Source: Kingella sp. (in: b-proteobacteria) (lineage in GTDB: Bacteria > Pseudomonadota > Gammaproteobacteria > Burkholderiales > Neisseriaceae). From it: a stretch of DNA of 64,000 nucleotides. The notes under the pieces were generated by a model. The model worked only from the letters and a program-made list of their open reading frames with translations. It did no database searches and had not been told where the DNA came from. The stretch is taken from the NCBI RefSeq assembly GCF_030527935.1, contig NZ_JAUMZV010000006.1:8710-72709 (forward strand), in the 5' to 3' direction. This document shows, one piece after another, positions 26,212 to 34,913 of this stretch; the first letter of the stretch is position 1; the number at the start of each line of letters is the position of its first letter. Both the position numbers and the translations under genes were made by a program.

Positions 26212-27842
26212 AGTTGAAAGAATTTACCCAGTCGCTCAAACAGCTGGCGGCGCAGTTGCAGCGCACGATTGAAGCCGAAGTGATGGGCTTTGCCAACGAC
26301 CCTGCGGCGATTGCCGAGCGGCGGGCGCGTGTGTTTGACACCGTGGGCGGCTTTGAATTTTTTGTAAACACTTATTTCCCGCACTATGTGCGCAGCCCGC
26401 ATAAATCGCAGCTGCATGAGTATTTGTTTTTCAGGCTGCCTGAAATGTTAAACAGCCCGAAAAACGAGCAAGACGGCATTGCTGCGCCGCGCGGCGAAGC
26501 GAAATCAACGCTGGTTACGCAGCTTTTTACGCTGTGGTGCATTGTTACCAACCGTAAACACTATATCTTGCTGGTGATGGACAGCATAGACCAAGCCTAT
26601 CCGATGTTGGAAGCGATTAAGGCGGAGCTGGAATTTAACCCGCGCTTGGCGATGGATTTTGCCGATGTGTGCGGGCAGGGGCGCGTGTGGCAGGCGGGAA
26701 CGGTGGTTACCGCCAATGATATTAAGGTGCAGGTGGCTGGCAGTGGCAAAAAGCTGCGCGGCTTGCGCCATGGCGCTTTTCGCCCAGATTTGGTGGTACT
26801 GGACGATATTGAGAACGATGAGCAGGTGCGCAACCCTGCCCAGCGCGACAAGCTGGAAATATGGCTGAAATCGTCGGTGCTGCATTTGGGCGGCGTGGGG
26901 CAGAAGTTTGATGTGGTGTATATCGGCACGATTTTGCACTACGACAGCGTGCTCAACCGCACTTTGCATAATCCGATGTGGCACAGCGCGAAATTTAAGG
27001 CGATGTTGGCGTTTCCCGAGCGCATGGATTTGTGGGACGAATGGGAAGCTATTTTGCGCAACAACGGCAATGCAGGCGCGGCAATGGCGCAGGCGTTTTA
27101 CGAAGCCAATAAGGCAGAGATGGAGCGCGGGGCGCAAACAAGCTGGGCGGCGCGTGGGGTGTTGGATTTGATGAAAATCCGCGCCCGCGATGAGCATGAA
27201 GCGTTTGATAGCGAATTGCAAAACGACCCCGTTTCCAGCGAAAACGCGCCTTTTGCCAACGCGATGAAGTTTTGGACGGAGCTGCCGCCTGATTTGGTGT
27301 ATTTCGGCGCGCTAGACCCGAGCTTGGGCAAAGCGGGCGCAAGCCGCGACCCGAGCGCGATTTTGGTGGGCGGCTATCAGCGCAGCACGGGCAAGCTGTT
27401 TGTGGTGGCGGCGCAGATTAAAAAACGGCTGCCCGATTTGATTATTGAAGATGTGATACGGCTGCATCAGCAATACCGCTGCGCGTTGTGGTTTGTGGAG
27501 ACGGTGCAGTTTCAAGAGTTTTTAAAAGACGAGCTGGTGAAACGCAGCGCGGCGCGGGGCTACCCTGTGCCTGCGCGGGCGGTGAAGCCGATTGCGGATA
27601 AGCTGCTGCGAATTGAAACCTTGCAGCCGCACATGGCAAACGGCTTGATTTGGCTGCACGACACGCAAGCCACGCTGATTGAGCAGCTGCGCCATTTTCC
27701 CAAGGCGGCGCATGATGATGGACCAGATGCGCTGCAAATGCTTTGGGCGGGCGCAACCAGCAACGCTGCGCCGATTGAATGGCACAGCACGGCGGATGAT
27801 GATTTTGATGACAGGGAATGGAAAAGCAAATGGGCGCGTTAA
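26208..27842 (+). CDS. Terminase large subunit (Mu gp28-like)
   Basis: 544 residues. The ATPase part has a Walker A-like PRGEAKSTLVTQLF and Walker B LVVLDDIEND. The RNase H-like nuclease part starts with FGALDPSLGKAGASRDPSAI, whose Asp residues bind metal, and ends near HDDGPDALQMLW. It packages DNA into the prohead and cuts it headful-wise. It overlaps the small subunit by 4 bases. A translated uptake sequence (FRLPEM) lies within. Confidence 0.93.
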   Translation: MKLKEFTQSLKQLAAQLQRTIEAEVMGFANDPAAIAERRARVFDTVGGFEFFVNTYFPHYVRSPHKSQLHEYLFFRLPEMLNSPKNEQDGIAAPRGEAKSTLVTQLFTLWCIVTNRKHYILLVMDSIDQAYPMLEAIKAELEFNPRLAMDFADVCGQGRVWQAGTVVTANDIKVQVAGSGKKLRGLRHGAFRPDLVVLDDIENDEQVRNPAQRDKLEIWLKSSVLHLGGVGQKFDVVYIGTILHYDSVLNRTLHNPMWHSAKFKAMLAFPERMDLWDEWEAILRNNGNAGAAMAQAFYEANKAEMERGAQTSWAARGVLDLMKIRARDEHEAFDSELQNDPVSSENAPFANAMKFWTELPPDLVYFGALDPSLGKAGASRDPSAILVGGYQRSTGKLFVVAAQIKKRLPDLIIEDVIRLHQQYRCALWFVETVQFQEFLKDELVKRSAARGYPVPARAVKPIADKLLRIETLQPHMANGLIWLHDTQATLIEQLRHFPKAAHDDGPDALQMLWAGATSNAAPIEWHSTADDDFDDREWKSKWAR

Positions 27843-27892
27843 GGCAGCCTTATCCCTTTGCGTTTAACCCCCTTTTAAACACGGCATAAAAC

Positions 27893-29509
27893 ATGGCAAA
27901 AAAAGCGAAATTTAACCCCAAAACCCCCGCGCAACAGCCCACCCCAGAAGCGCAGCGGCAAACGCAAGAAGCGCGGATTACCGCCAATGGGCGCGTGATT
28001 AGCGAGCACCCCGCCACCTTTATCACGCCTGCCAAGCTGCGTGCGCTGTTTGAGGATGCCAAGGGCAACGACATTCAGGCGCAGCATGAATTGTTTGCCG
28101 ACATGGAAGAGCGCGACAGCGCGATTGCCGCCGCGCTTGCCACGCGCAAGATGGCAGTGCTGGGGCTGGACTGGCGTGTTACCGAGCCGCGCGGGGCGAA
28201 CCCTGCCGAGCAGCAGCTTGCCGAGGCGGCGCAAAGCTATTTTGACAACCTTGCGCACATGGACGATTTGCTGATGGATTTGATGGACGCGGTGGGGCAT
28301 GGCTTTGCCGCGCTGGAAATTGCATGGCAGCTGCAAGGCAGCCTGAATTGTCCCGCGCGGTTTACTCCCACCCCGCAAAGCTGGTTTCGCTGGGACAACC
28401 ACGACAACTTGCTGCTCAAAACCCCCGACCATCCAACAGGCGAGCCGTTGTGGGCGATGGGCTGGGTGGTGCATCGGCATAAAAACCGCAGCGTGCAGGC
28501 GGCGCGGGGCGGGCTGTTTCGCACGCTAGCTTGGTTGTATATGTTTAAGCACTATTCGGCGCACGATTTTGCCGAGTTTTTGGAGCTTTACGGCATGCCG
28601 ATTCGCATCGGCAAATATGGCGCGGGCGCGACCGAAAAGGAAAAACAAACCTTGCTGCGCGCCGTTGCCGAAATCGGGCACAACGCGGCGGGCATTATGC
28701 CCGAGGGCATGATGATTGAGCTGCACCAAGCGGCATCGGGCACAACGGCGGGCAATAACCCGTTTATGACCATGATTGAATGGTGCGAAAAATCCGCCAC
28801 GCGGCTGATTTTGGGGCAAACCCTAACCAGCGGGGCGGATGGCAAAGCCAGCACCAACGCGCTGGGGCAGATTCACAACGAAGTGCGCCATGATTTGCTG
28901 GTGGCCGATGCGCGGCGTTTGGCGCAAACGATTAACCGGCAGATTTTAGAACCCTTTTTGCGGGTGAATTTTGCCATCGGCGAAGATACCCGCCTGCCGC
29001 AGTTTGAATTTGACACGCGCGAAGCGGCGGATTTGGCGGCGATTGCCGAGGCGTTGCCGAAATTGGTGGATGTGGGCGTGCAAATTCCTGAACGCTGGGC
29101 GCGGGACAAGCTGGCGATTCCTGATGCACTGGATGGCGAGATGCTGCTGGGGCGGGCATCAGATGACAAAAAAGGCGCGAAAGACGCGCCAAAGCAGCCT
29201 GAAAACAACAAACCGCCTGCTGCATTGAACTACCGCCATGTTGCCCTGAATGCACATGGGCAAATTGCCCCCGCTTGGGATGTGGCGTTTGAAAACGGCG
29301 TGGAAGATTATTTGCGCGATGCGGCGTTTGCTGCCCAGCTTGAGCCGATGTTGCAAGATTTGGGGCGCGCACTGGCAGAGGGCGAGGATTATGAGGAAGT
29401 GGAAACTCGCTTAATCGCTGCCTATCCCACGCTGGACACACGCCGCTTGCAGGAGGCTTTAACGCGGGTGCTGTTTGTGGCGGATTTGTGGGGGCGCGCG
29501 CAGCCGTAA
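27893..29509 (+). CDS. Portal protein, DUF935 (Mu gp29-like)
   Basis: 538 residues, usual for the DUF935 portal. Family blocks include RKMAVLGLDWRVTEPRG, ARGGLFRTLAWLYMFKHYSA, FAEFLELYGMPIRIGKYG and LTSGADGKASTNALGQIHNE. Twelve copies would form the portal ring at the head vertex. It follows the large terminase with 50 bases between. Confidence 0.94.
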   Translation: MAKKAKFNPKTPAQQPTPEAQRQTQEARITANGRVISEHPATFITPAKLRALFEDAKGNDIQAQHELFADMEERDSAIAAALATRKMAVLGLDWRVTEPRGANPAEQQLAEAAQSYFDNLAHMDDLLMDLMDAVGHGFAALEIAWQLQGSLNCPARFTPTPQSWFRWDNHDNLLLKTPDHPTGEPLWAMGWVVHRHKNRSVQAARGGLFRTLAWLYMFKHYSAHDFAEFLELYGMPIRIGKYGAGATEKEKQTLLRAVAEIGHNAAGIMPEGMMIELHQAASGTTAGNNPFMTMIEWCEKSATRLILGQTLTSGADGKASTNALGQIHNEVRHDLLVADARRLAQTINRQILEPFLRVNFAIGEDTRLPQFEFDTREAADLAAIAEALPKLVDVGVQIPERWARDKLAIPDALDGEMLLGRASDDKKGAKDAPKQPENNKPPAALNYRHVALNAHGQIAPAWDVAFENGVEDYLRDAAFAAQLEPMLQDLGRALAEGEDYEEVETRLIAAYPTLDTRRLQEALTRVLFVADLWGRAQP

Positions 29510-29558
29510 TCTTTTACTCCTAGGCAGCCTGAAACCCTTTTTTGAATGAAACACAACC

Positions 29559-30914
29559 ATGCAACCCAATCTTTCCCTAGCCCTAAACCTGCCGCCCGAG
29601 GGCGCATTGCGCTATTTTGATAGCCTAAACCTGCCCTTACCCGCCAACGCCAGCGAAGCCGTTGCCCAAGCGGCGACCAAGGCGCGCAGCATTGCGGGGA
29701 TTTATCAACAAGAGATTGTGGGCGATTTATTGAACAGCTTGCGCCAAAGCGCGGCGGAGGGCACACCCTTTGCCACATGGCGCAAAAATATGCTGACGAT
29801 GCTGCGCGAGCGTGGGCTGGCTTTGGATAAAGCAGGCGATATGGTGCAACAAAGCACGGGCGAAGTGGTGGGCACGGGCTTAACGCGCCACCGTTTGCAA
29901 ACCATTTTTCAAACCCAAATGACCAACGCCCGCATGGCGAGCCTTTGGCAAAAGCTGCAAGAGAACAAAGATGCCCGCCCCTATTTGCAATACAGCGCAA
30001 TAAATGACATGCGCACGCGCAAAACGCATTTGGCATTGGATGATTTGGTGTATCCGATTGACGACCCATTTTGGGATTATTTCTACCCGCCCAATGGCTT
30101 TCGCTGTCGCTGCCATGTGATTGCGTTAGCCCCGCGCGATGTGGCGCGCTCGGGACTAACCGTATCCCACAGCCAGCCCGAGCAGTTTAGCGAAATCACC
30201 ATCACTAACCGCAAGGGGCAAAGCCACACGCGCACGCGCATCACGCTGGATGATGGCAGGAGCTTCACACCCGACAGGGGCTTTGACCACAATGTGGGCA
30301 AAAGCCATTTGGCGCAGCTGGGGCAGTTGCAGATGGAGCGGGCGGTGGATTTGCCGCCGCGGCTGGCAAGCATGGCGGTGGGGGAAGCGTTAAAAGATGA
30401 GCGATTGAGAAAGGCGGTGTCAGACTATTTGACACAAGCCTATCAAATGTTGCGAACCCAAAATCGCCCTACCAATCAGCCTATTTTTGTGGGCGCGTTG
30501 CCTTTGACCATACTGGATGCGATGGCGGCGGCTAATTTAAGGCAGCCTGAAAACGCGCTTATCGCTTCATCCGATAGTTTATTGCGCCATGCGCTGCGGG
30601 ATGTGAAAGTGGGCGTAGGTAAAACGCTGCCCGAAGATTTTTGGGCAAACATTGCCGACCATTTGCGCGAGCCCGAAGCCGTTTACTATGATGAAAAAGG
30701 CGCGCTGTTGTATTTTTACTCCGATCCAAATGATAAAAATAAGCTGTACAAAGTAGTTTTAACATTGGATTACAATGGATTTAAGCGCAGCAAAAATCCC
30801 AACAATGGGCAGCGGGAAAATTTAATATTAAATGCTTTGGATACAGGGACAAAGGTAGATAGGTCGGGAATGCAATGGGGAAGTTATACCCATATTATCG
30901 GTAAGAAATTTTAA
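29559..30914 (+). CDS. MuF-type minor head protein with C-terminal toxin-like (PBECR) domain
   Basis: 451 residues. The N-terminal 240 residues are the phage Mu F/SPP1 gp7 domain (FQTQMTNARMASLWQKLQEN, FRCRCHVIALAPRDV). After about residue 300 an extra domain follows (ALPLTILDAMAAANL, HLREPEAVYYDEKGALLYFY, VVLTLDYNGFK, ending SYTHIIGKKF). It resembles the PBECR nuclease-like domains (barnase/EndoU/colicin E5-D/RelE fold) found on MuF polymorphic toxins of temperate phages. The last 200 bases are distinctly A/T-rich, as expected of a swapped tip. No protein immunity gene follows; a structured RNA unit does. Confidence 0.82.
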   Translation: MQPNLSLALNLPPEGALRYFDSLNLPLPANASEAVAQAATKARSIAGIYQQEIVGDLLNSLRQSAAEGTPFATWRKNMLTMLRERGLALDKAGDMVQQSTGEVVGTGLTRHRLQTIFQTQMTNARMASLWQKLQENKDARPYLQYSAINDMRTRKTHLALDDLVYPIDDPFWDYFYPPNGFRCRCHVIALAPRDVARSGLTVSHSQPEQFSEITITNRKGQSHTRTRITLDDGRSFTPDRGFDHNVGKSHLAQLGQLQMERAVDLPPRLASMAVGEALKDERLRKAVSDYLTQAYQMLRTQNRPTNQPIFVGALPLTILDAMAAANLRQPENALIASSDSLLRHALRDVKVGVGKTLPEDFWANIADHLREPEAVYYDEKGALLYFYSDPNDKNKLYKVVLTLDYNGFKRSKNPNNGQRENLILNALDTGTKVDRSGMQWGSYTHIIGKKF

Positions 30915-30916
30915 AT

Positions 30917-30942
30917 GAAAAAGCCCGAATTAATCGGGCTTT
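30917..30942 (-). terminator. Terminator of the minus-strand RNA unit
   Basis: AAAGCCCGATTAATTCGGGC on the minus strand forms a perfect stem ending in TTTTT. It lies just past the tRNA-like RNAs and also just past the MuF stop, so it may work in both directions. Confidence 0.82.
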
Positions 30943-30945
30943 GAA

Positions 30946-31070
30946 GTAAGCAGTGGTGGGACTTGAACCCACATCATAGCCCTGCCGTAGCAACGCTAAC
31001 CTTTTGCCGCAACCGCGCAACGCGCGGCTCGCTCTGACCTTACGGTTGAGCATAGGAAACTCCTGCTTAC
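30946..31070 (-). ncRNA. tRNA-like structured RNA 1, no normal anticodon
   Basis: The closing stem GTAAGCAG (30946-30953)/CTGCTTAC (31063-31070) is 8 bp and perfect. A T-arm-like hairpin GTGGG-TTCAAGT-CCCAC has a 7-nt loop with the tRNA consensus. A D-arm-like stem GAG/CTC sits beside the closing stem. In place of an anticodon arm there are three small hairpins: ACC-GTAA-GGT (GNRA-type loop), CCGCGC-GTT-GCGCGG and TAGC-GTT-GCTA. About 125 nt. No CCA is encoded. It is not a decoding tRNA by this fold. Confidence 0.65.
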
Positions 31071-31075
31071 ACCAC

Positions 31076-31156
31076 AAGGGGCGTTGGGACTCGAACCCAC
31101 ATAATACTAACGCAAGCTGTTGCGCCGTAACCGTTACCATTTGGAAACTACCCCTT
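31076..31156 (-). ncRNA. tRNA-like structured RNA 2, no normal anticodon
   Basis: 81 nt on the minus strand. A 7-bp acceptor-like stem (AAGGGGT/GCCCCTT), a D-arm-like GTT-loop-AAC and a T arm GTGGGTTCGAGTCCCAA are present. The middle hairpin is CGCAA-CAGC-TTGCG with a 4-nt loop (or an 8-nt loop if two pairs open), so a 7-nt anticodon loop with U33 is missing. It shares AGTTTCC and the T-arm region with the longer RNA, from which it is separated by 5 bases. Confidence 0.65.
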
Positions 31157-31165
31157 GCTGTTGGC

Positions 31166-31195
31166 ATTTTAACCCCATTTAAACCCATGGAACAA
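31166..31195 (-). promoter_or_regulatory. Promoter of the minus-strand tRNA-like RNA unit
   Basis: On the minus strand TTGTTC (31190-31195) and TAAAAT (31166-31171) are 18 bases apart, and the first tRNA-like RNA begins about 10 bases downstream. It runs against the late genes and touches the start of gene G. Confidence 0.6.
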
Positions 31196-31196
31196 G

Positions 31197-31619
31197 ATGA
31201 TTGAAATCCAAATAGACAACCTTTTTGTGGTGCAAAATCAGATAGAACGCTTATCGCGCGGCATCAGCGGCGATAACCGCTATTTGCTGATGCGGCGGCT
31301 GGCGGGCGCGATGCGCTATGCGGTGGCGCAAAATTTCAAACAGGGCGGTCGCCCTGAATGGCTGGCGTTGAAATATCGCAGCGGCATTCCGCTAAACGAC
31401 ACAGGCGCGCTGCGGCAAAGCATAGATGAGCTGTCGGATAACGATACCGCGCTGGTGGGCACGAATATGGTTTATGCGGCGATTCATCAATTTGGTGGCT
31501 GGGCGGGGCGTAATCGCAAAGTCTATATCCCTGCGCGTCCGTTTTTGCAATTAACCAATGAGGACAAGCAGGATTTGATGGATGATGTGCAGGATTATTT
31601 TGCGCAGTTAGTGCGATGA
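31197..31619 (+). CDS. Phage virion morphogenesis protein (Mu gpG family)
   Basis: 140 residues. Family blocks RRLAGAMRYAVAQNFKQGGR, LNDTGALRQSIDEL and YAAIHQFGGWAGRNRKVYIP-type PARPFL match the Mu G/tail completion family. In Mu it acts in head or tail joining. ATG at 31197; only a weak purine stretch (ggaacaa) precedes it. A terminator follows the stop. Confidence 0.88.
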   Translation: MIEIQIDNLFVVQNQIERLSRGISGDNRYLLMRRLAGAMRYAVAQNFKQGGRPEWLALKYRSGIPLNDTGALRQSIDELSDNDTALVGTNMVYAAIHQFGGWAGRNRKVYIPARPFLQLTNEDKQDLMDDVQDYFAQLVR

Positions 31620-31633
31620 TGCCCAATAATGCC

Positions 31634-31660
31634 AAAAACGCGCGTTTGGCGCGTTTTTTT
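31634..31660 (+). terminator. Terminator after gene G
   Basis: aaacgcgc/gcgcgttt around a short loop is followed by seven T in total. It lies 15 bases past the stop. Confidence 0.85.
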
Positions 31661-31753
31661 GCGCTTGGGCTATCTATCCCTATCCTTGCACCTTTATCGC
31701 AATCTGTGCGCGTTTTAAACGCCTTTTAAACACTATTGCTGCGCCGTTATTCC

Positions 31754-31791
31754 AAGGCAGCCTGAAAAGTATCTTTCAGGCTGCCTTTTTT
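31754..31791 (+). terminator. Paired uptake sequences between genes G and I
   Basis: aaggcagcctgaaaag and ctttcaggctgcctt form a hairpin followed by TTTT. The 266 bases from gene G to gene I hold this, the preceding terminator and no gene. Confidence 0.78.
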
Positions 31792-31886
31792 GCGCGGCGC
31801 AATCAGGCAAAACGGGGGCGCAACCGTGCCACTCTTTGTCTTGTTTTGATGCGCTCATAATGCCGCCATCCCATAAAGGACAACCC

Positions 31887-32987
31887 ATGAAACGCAAAAA
31901 TCAGCATTTGGCATTAGCCGCTTGCAGCTTTGAGGTGTTGGGGCAAATGGGCAAGCGCATCCAGCTTTTGCCTTATGGCGAGTTTCGCGCGATTGACGGA
32001 CGACCGACCGATGCGCCCGCTTGGTTTTTAACCGAGGAGAATGGGCACGATGTGGCGGCATTAGCCAATCAAGCGCGCACGCAGTTGGTGGTGGATTATG
32101 AACACCAAACCTTGCACAAGGAAGCCAACGGGCAACCTGCGCCAGCGGCGGGCTGGATGACGTGGCTGGAGTTTACCCCACGCGGCTTGTTTGCCGAGGT
32201 GGATTGGACCGACAACGCCCAACGCCTGATTGCCAACCGCGAATACCGCTATATATCGGCGGTGTTTGCTTACGACACGCAAGGCTATGTGCGCAAACTT
32301 TTGCACGCGGCTTTAACCAATTATCCCGCTTTGGACGGCATGGACGAGGTGCTCGCCGCCGCCAGCGCGCAATTTTTACCCCCAATGGAGACGCAAAACC
32401 CCATGAATACGCTATTGCAACAGCTTTTTGGCTTGCCAAACGCAAACGAAGACCAATTGAAAGACGCTTTAACTGCGCTTTTGGCAGCCAAACCCCAAAC
32501 CGCCGCCTTGAACGCGCAGGTGTTTCAAGACTTGGCTGACAAGGACGAAAAAATCGCCGCCTTATCGGCGCAAGTGGCGCAGGCTCAAAACACGCCTGCC
32601 AACACGCCCGACCTAACCCAATACGCGCCGGTGAGCGTGGTGCAGGAATTGCAACAGCAAATTGCTGCGCTGACCGCCCAGCGCGATGCCGATAAGGGCG
32701 CGGAGCTGATTACTGCTGCGCTCGCGGCGGGCAAATTGCTGCCCGCGCAAAAAGAATGGGCAGAGGGTTGCTTGAAACAGCCTAATGGCTTGGCGTTTTT
32801 GACTGGCTTTATTGAGCAGGCGCAGCCGATTGCCGCGCTGGCAGGCAACACGCAAACGCAAGCAGCGGGCGCGGGCGAAGCGCATAAAGTAGCCGCTTTA
32901 ACGGCGGAGCAAAAAGCCGCTGCCAAGATGCTGGGCATGAGCGAAGCCGATTTTGCTCAAACGCTAAACGGCGATAAGGCAGCCTGA
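31887..32987 (+). CDS. Head maturation protease and scaffold (Mu gpI-like)
   Basis: 366 residues from ATG 31887; an earlier in-frame ATG at 31836 lacks a good ribosome site. The N-terminal protease part reads IQLLPYGEFRAIDGRP, LVVDYEHQTLHKEANGQPAP (His/Asp region) and YRYISAVFAYDTQGYV. The C-terminal half is Gln/Ala-rich and helical, suited to the internal scaffold protein that Mu makes from the same gene. It precedes the major capsid gene. Confidence 0.9.
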   Translation: MKRKNQHLALAACSFEVLGQMGKRIQLLPYGEFRAIDGRPTDAPAWFLTEENGHDVAALANQARTQLVVDYEHQTLHKEANGQPAPAAGWMTWLEFTPRGLFAEVDWTDNAQRLIANREYRYISAVFAYDTQGYVRKLLHAALTNYPALDGMDEVLAAASAQFLPPMETQNPMNTLLQQLFGLPNANEDQLKDALTALLAAKPQTAALNAQVFQDLADKDEKIAALSAQVAQAQNTPANTPDLTQYAPVSVVQELQQQIAALTAQRDADKGAELITAALAAGKLLPAQKEWAEGCLKQPNGLAFLTGFIEQAQPIAALAGNTQTQAAGAGEAHKVAALTAEQKAAAKMLGMSEADFAQTLNGDKAA

Positions 32988-33056
32988 AAAAACAAAACAT
33001 GGAGCGGGCGCGATGCCGCCGCAAGATTTTTAACCCTTTAACACAAGGAAATCCAC

Positions 33057-33968
33057 ATGGATAAAGCCGCGATTTTGACCGCGCTGACCGCGCAGTTTCG
33101 CAAAGAGTTTCAAAACGGCTTGGCAAGCGTAGAGCCCAGTTTTTCTGCGATTGCCATGACCATCCCCAGCAGCACTGCCACCAACACTTATGCGTGGCTG
33201 GGCAAGTTTCCCAAAATGCGCGAATGGGTGGGCAGCCGCCAAATCGGCAAGATGGCGAAACAGGCGATGAGCTTGGAAAACAAGAAATTTGAAGCCACGG
33301 TGGGCGTGGAGCGCACCGATATTGAAGACGACCAAGTGGGCATGTATCGCCCGATGATGCAGGCGATGGGCGAATCGGCTGCCACGCTGGCGGATGATTT
33401 GGTGTGGGGCTTGTTGCCCAAGGGCAAAACCACGCTGTGCTACGACGGGCAGAACTTTTTTGATTCCGACCACCCTGTGTTTGCCAACAACGATGGCACG
33501 GGGGCAAACACCCCCACCAGCAACATCACCACGGGCACAGACAACGATGCGCCGACTTGGTATGTGGTGGATGACACCAAAACCTTGAAGCCTTTGATTT
33601 TCCAAGAGCGCACCGCGCCCGAGTTTGAAACCAAGTTTGACCCATCCAAATCCGACAAGGTGTTTATGGAGGATGTGTATTTATACGGCAGCCGCCGCCG
33701 TTGCAATGCGGGCTTTGGCTTGTGGCAACTGGCGCACATGGCGGAAAAAACCGCGCTTAACCGCGCCAATTTGGCAAAAATCATCGCGCAGATGATGACG
33801 ATTAAGGCAGATGGCGGCTACACACTGAACATTAAACCCAGCTTGCTGGTTGTGCCGCCGCAATTGGAAGACGCTGCGCGCGAATTGTTGGAAGCCGACA
33901 AAATCAACGGCACCACCAACACGTTTAAAGGGCGTTTAAAGCTGCATGTGAGCGTGCATTTGGCGTGA
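33057..33968 (+). CDS. Major capsid protein (Mu gpT-like)
   Basis: 303 residues, normal for Mu T. Blocks: TYAWLGKFPKMREWVGSRQI, LENKKFEATVGVERTDIEDD, CYDGQNFFDSDHPVF, and a C-terminal LLVVPPQLEDAARELLEADK. It builds the icosahedral head. A ribosome site (AAGGA) lies 8 bases before ATG 33057. Confidence 0.94.
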   Translation: MDKAAILTALTAQFRKEFQNGLASVEPSFSAIAMTIPSSTATNTYAWLGKFPKMREWVGSRQIGKMAKQAMSLENKKFEATVGVERTDIEDDQVGMYRPMMQAMGESAATLADDLVWGLLPKGKTTLCYDGQNFFDSDHPVFANNDGTGANTPTSNITTGTDNDAPTWYVVDDTKTLKPLIFQERTAPEFETKFDPSKSDKVFMEDVYLYGSRRRCNAGFGLWQLAHMAEKTALNRANLAKIIAQMMTIKADGGYTLNIKPSLLVVPPQLEDAARELLEADKINGTTNTFKGRLKLHVSVHLA

Positions 33969-34039
33969 TGGCGCAGGCAGCCTGAAAACCGAGCGGAGAA
34001 GCGGCAGCCGCCGCGCCCCTAAACCATAAGGAAAAAGCT

Positions 34040-34486
34040 ATGGCAAAAAACACACCCCAAACCCCAACGCAGCCTGAAAACGAGACCGAAGCGTTGGCAC
34101 AAAACCCAACCAGCCCCGAGCAGGCGCAGCAAGAGACGCTGCAACCGCAAGACGCAGCAAATGCCGCCTTGCAGGCAGAAATCACCGCGCTGCGCGAAGC
34201 AAACGCTGCCTTAACAGCCGAGCGCGATGCGGCGCAAGCTGCGCTATTGGCGGCGCAACAAGCAGCCGCCCAAGCAACCGCAACGCAGCCCGAAAACCCC
34301 GATGCCGACCCACGCCAAGCCATTTTGGCGTGCAGCGCGGACGGCGTGGAATTCTGGCGCGGCGGCGTGTTGTTTAACCACGAATGGCAGCGCATTGAGC
34401 GCGCCGCGGTGGGCGAAGCAGCATGGCAGCGCATGGTGAACGAGCCGCGCTTGCGGATTAAAGCGGCGGATGAATATGGCGCATAA
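34040..34486 (+). CDS. HI1506-like head accessory protein
   Basis: 148 residues. A Pro/Gln/Glu-rich N-terminus and a helical coil (EITALREANAALTAERDAAQ) lead to a C-terminal domain FWRGGVLFNHEWQRIER and MVNEPRLRIKAADE, which resembles the small protein found after the capsid gene in FluMu-type phages. Exact role is unknown. It overlaps the next gene by 17 bases. Confidence 0.75.
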   Translation: MAKNTPQTPTQPENETEALAQNPTSPEQAQQETLQPQDAANAALQAEITALREANAALTAERDAAQAALLAAQQAAAQATATQPENPDADPRQAILACSADGVEFWRGGVLFNHEWQRIERAAVGEAAWQRMVNEPRLRIKAADEYGA

Positions 34487-34913
34487 CGCTGTTTACGCCG
34501 ATATGGGCGACATGGTGGCGCGCTTTGGGGAATTGGAAGTGTTGCAGATTGCCGACCGAGATGCCGATGGCGTGATTGATGCGGATGTGGTGGCGGTTGC
34601 CCTTGCTGATGCCAGCGCGGAAATTGACGCGTATTTGGGGCGGTTTAAACAGCCGTTTGCCGAAACGCCGCCGATTTTGCGCCGCTTGGCGTGCGACATC
34701 GCCCGCTATCGTTTAACCGCCACATCGGGCGTGTTGATTACTGACGAAATCCGCAATCGCTACAAAATTGATGTGTTGGATTTGCTGAAAGCCTTGGCGC
34801 GCGGCGATGTGCAGCTGGGGATGGATAGCGGCGGGGCGCAAGTGGCGACATCGGATAACGGCGTGGTGTTTGCCAACAGCAAAAACCGAATCTTTGCGCG
34901 AGATGCCACATGA
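34470..34913 (+). CDS. DUF1320 head-completion protein (Mu gp36-like)
   Basis: 147 residues. MVARFGELEVLQIADRDADG, DASAEIDAYLGRFKQPF and PPILRRLACDIARYRL match DUF1320, a head-tail connector family of Mu-like phages. It overlaps its downstream neighbour by 4 bases. Confidence 0.9.
   Translation: MNMAHNAVYADMGDMVARFGELEVLQIADRDADGVIDADVVAVALADASAEIDAYLGRFKQPFAETPPILRRLACDIARYRLTATSGVLITDEIRNRYKIDVLDLLKALARGDVQLGMDSGGAQVATSDNGVVFANSKNRIFARDAT

Noticed and set aside
30946..31156. Ordinary tRNA genes
   Set aside because: T arms fit, but no 7-nt anticodon loop with U33 can be formed in either RNA.
31004..31204. Plus-strand open frame of 66 residues between F and G
   Set aside because: It runs through the tRNA-like stems and shows the RWDSNPH-type peptide produced by translating antisense T-arm sequence.
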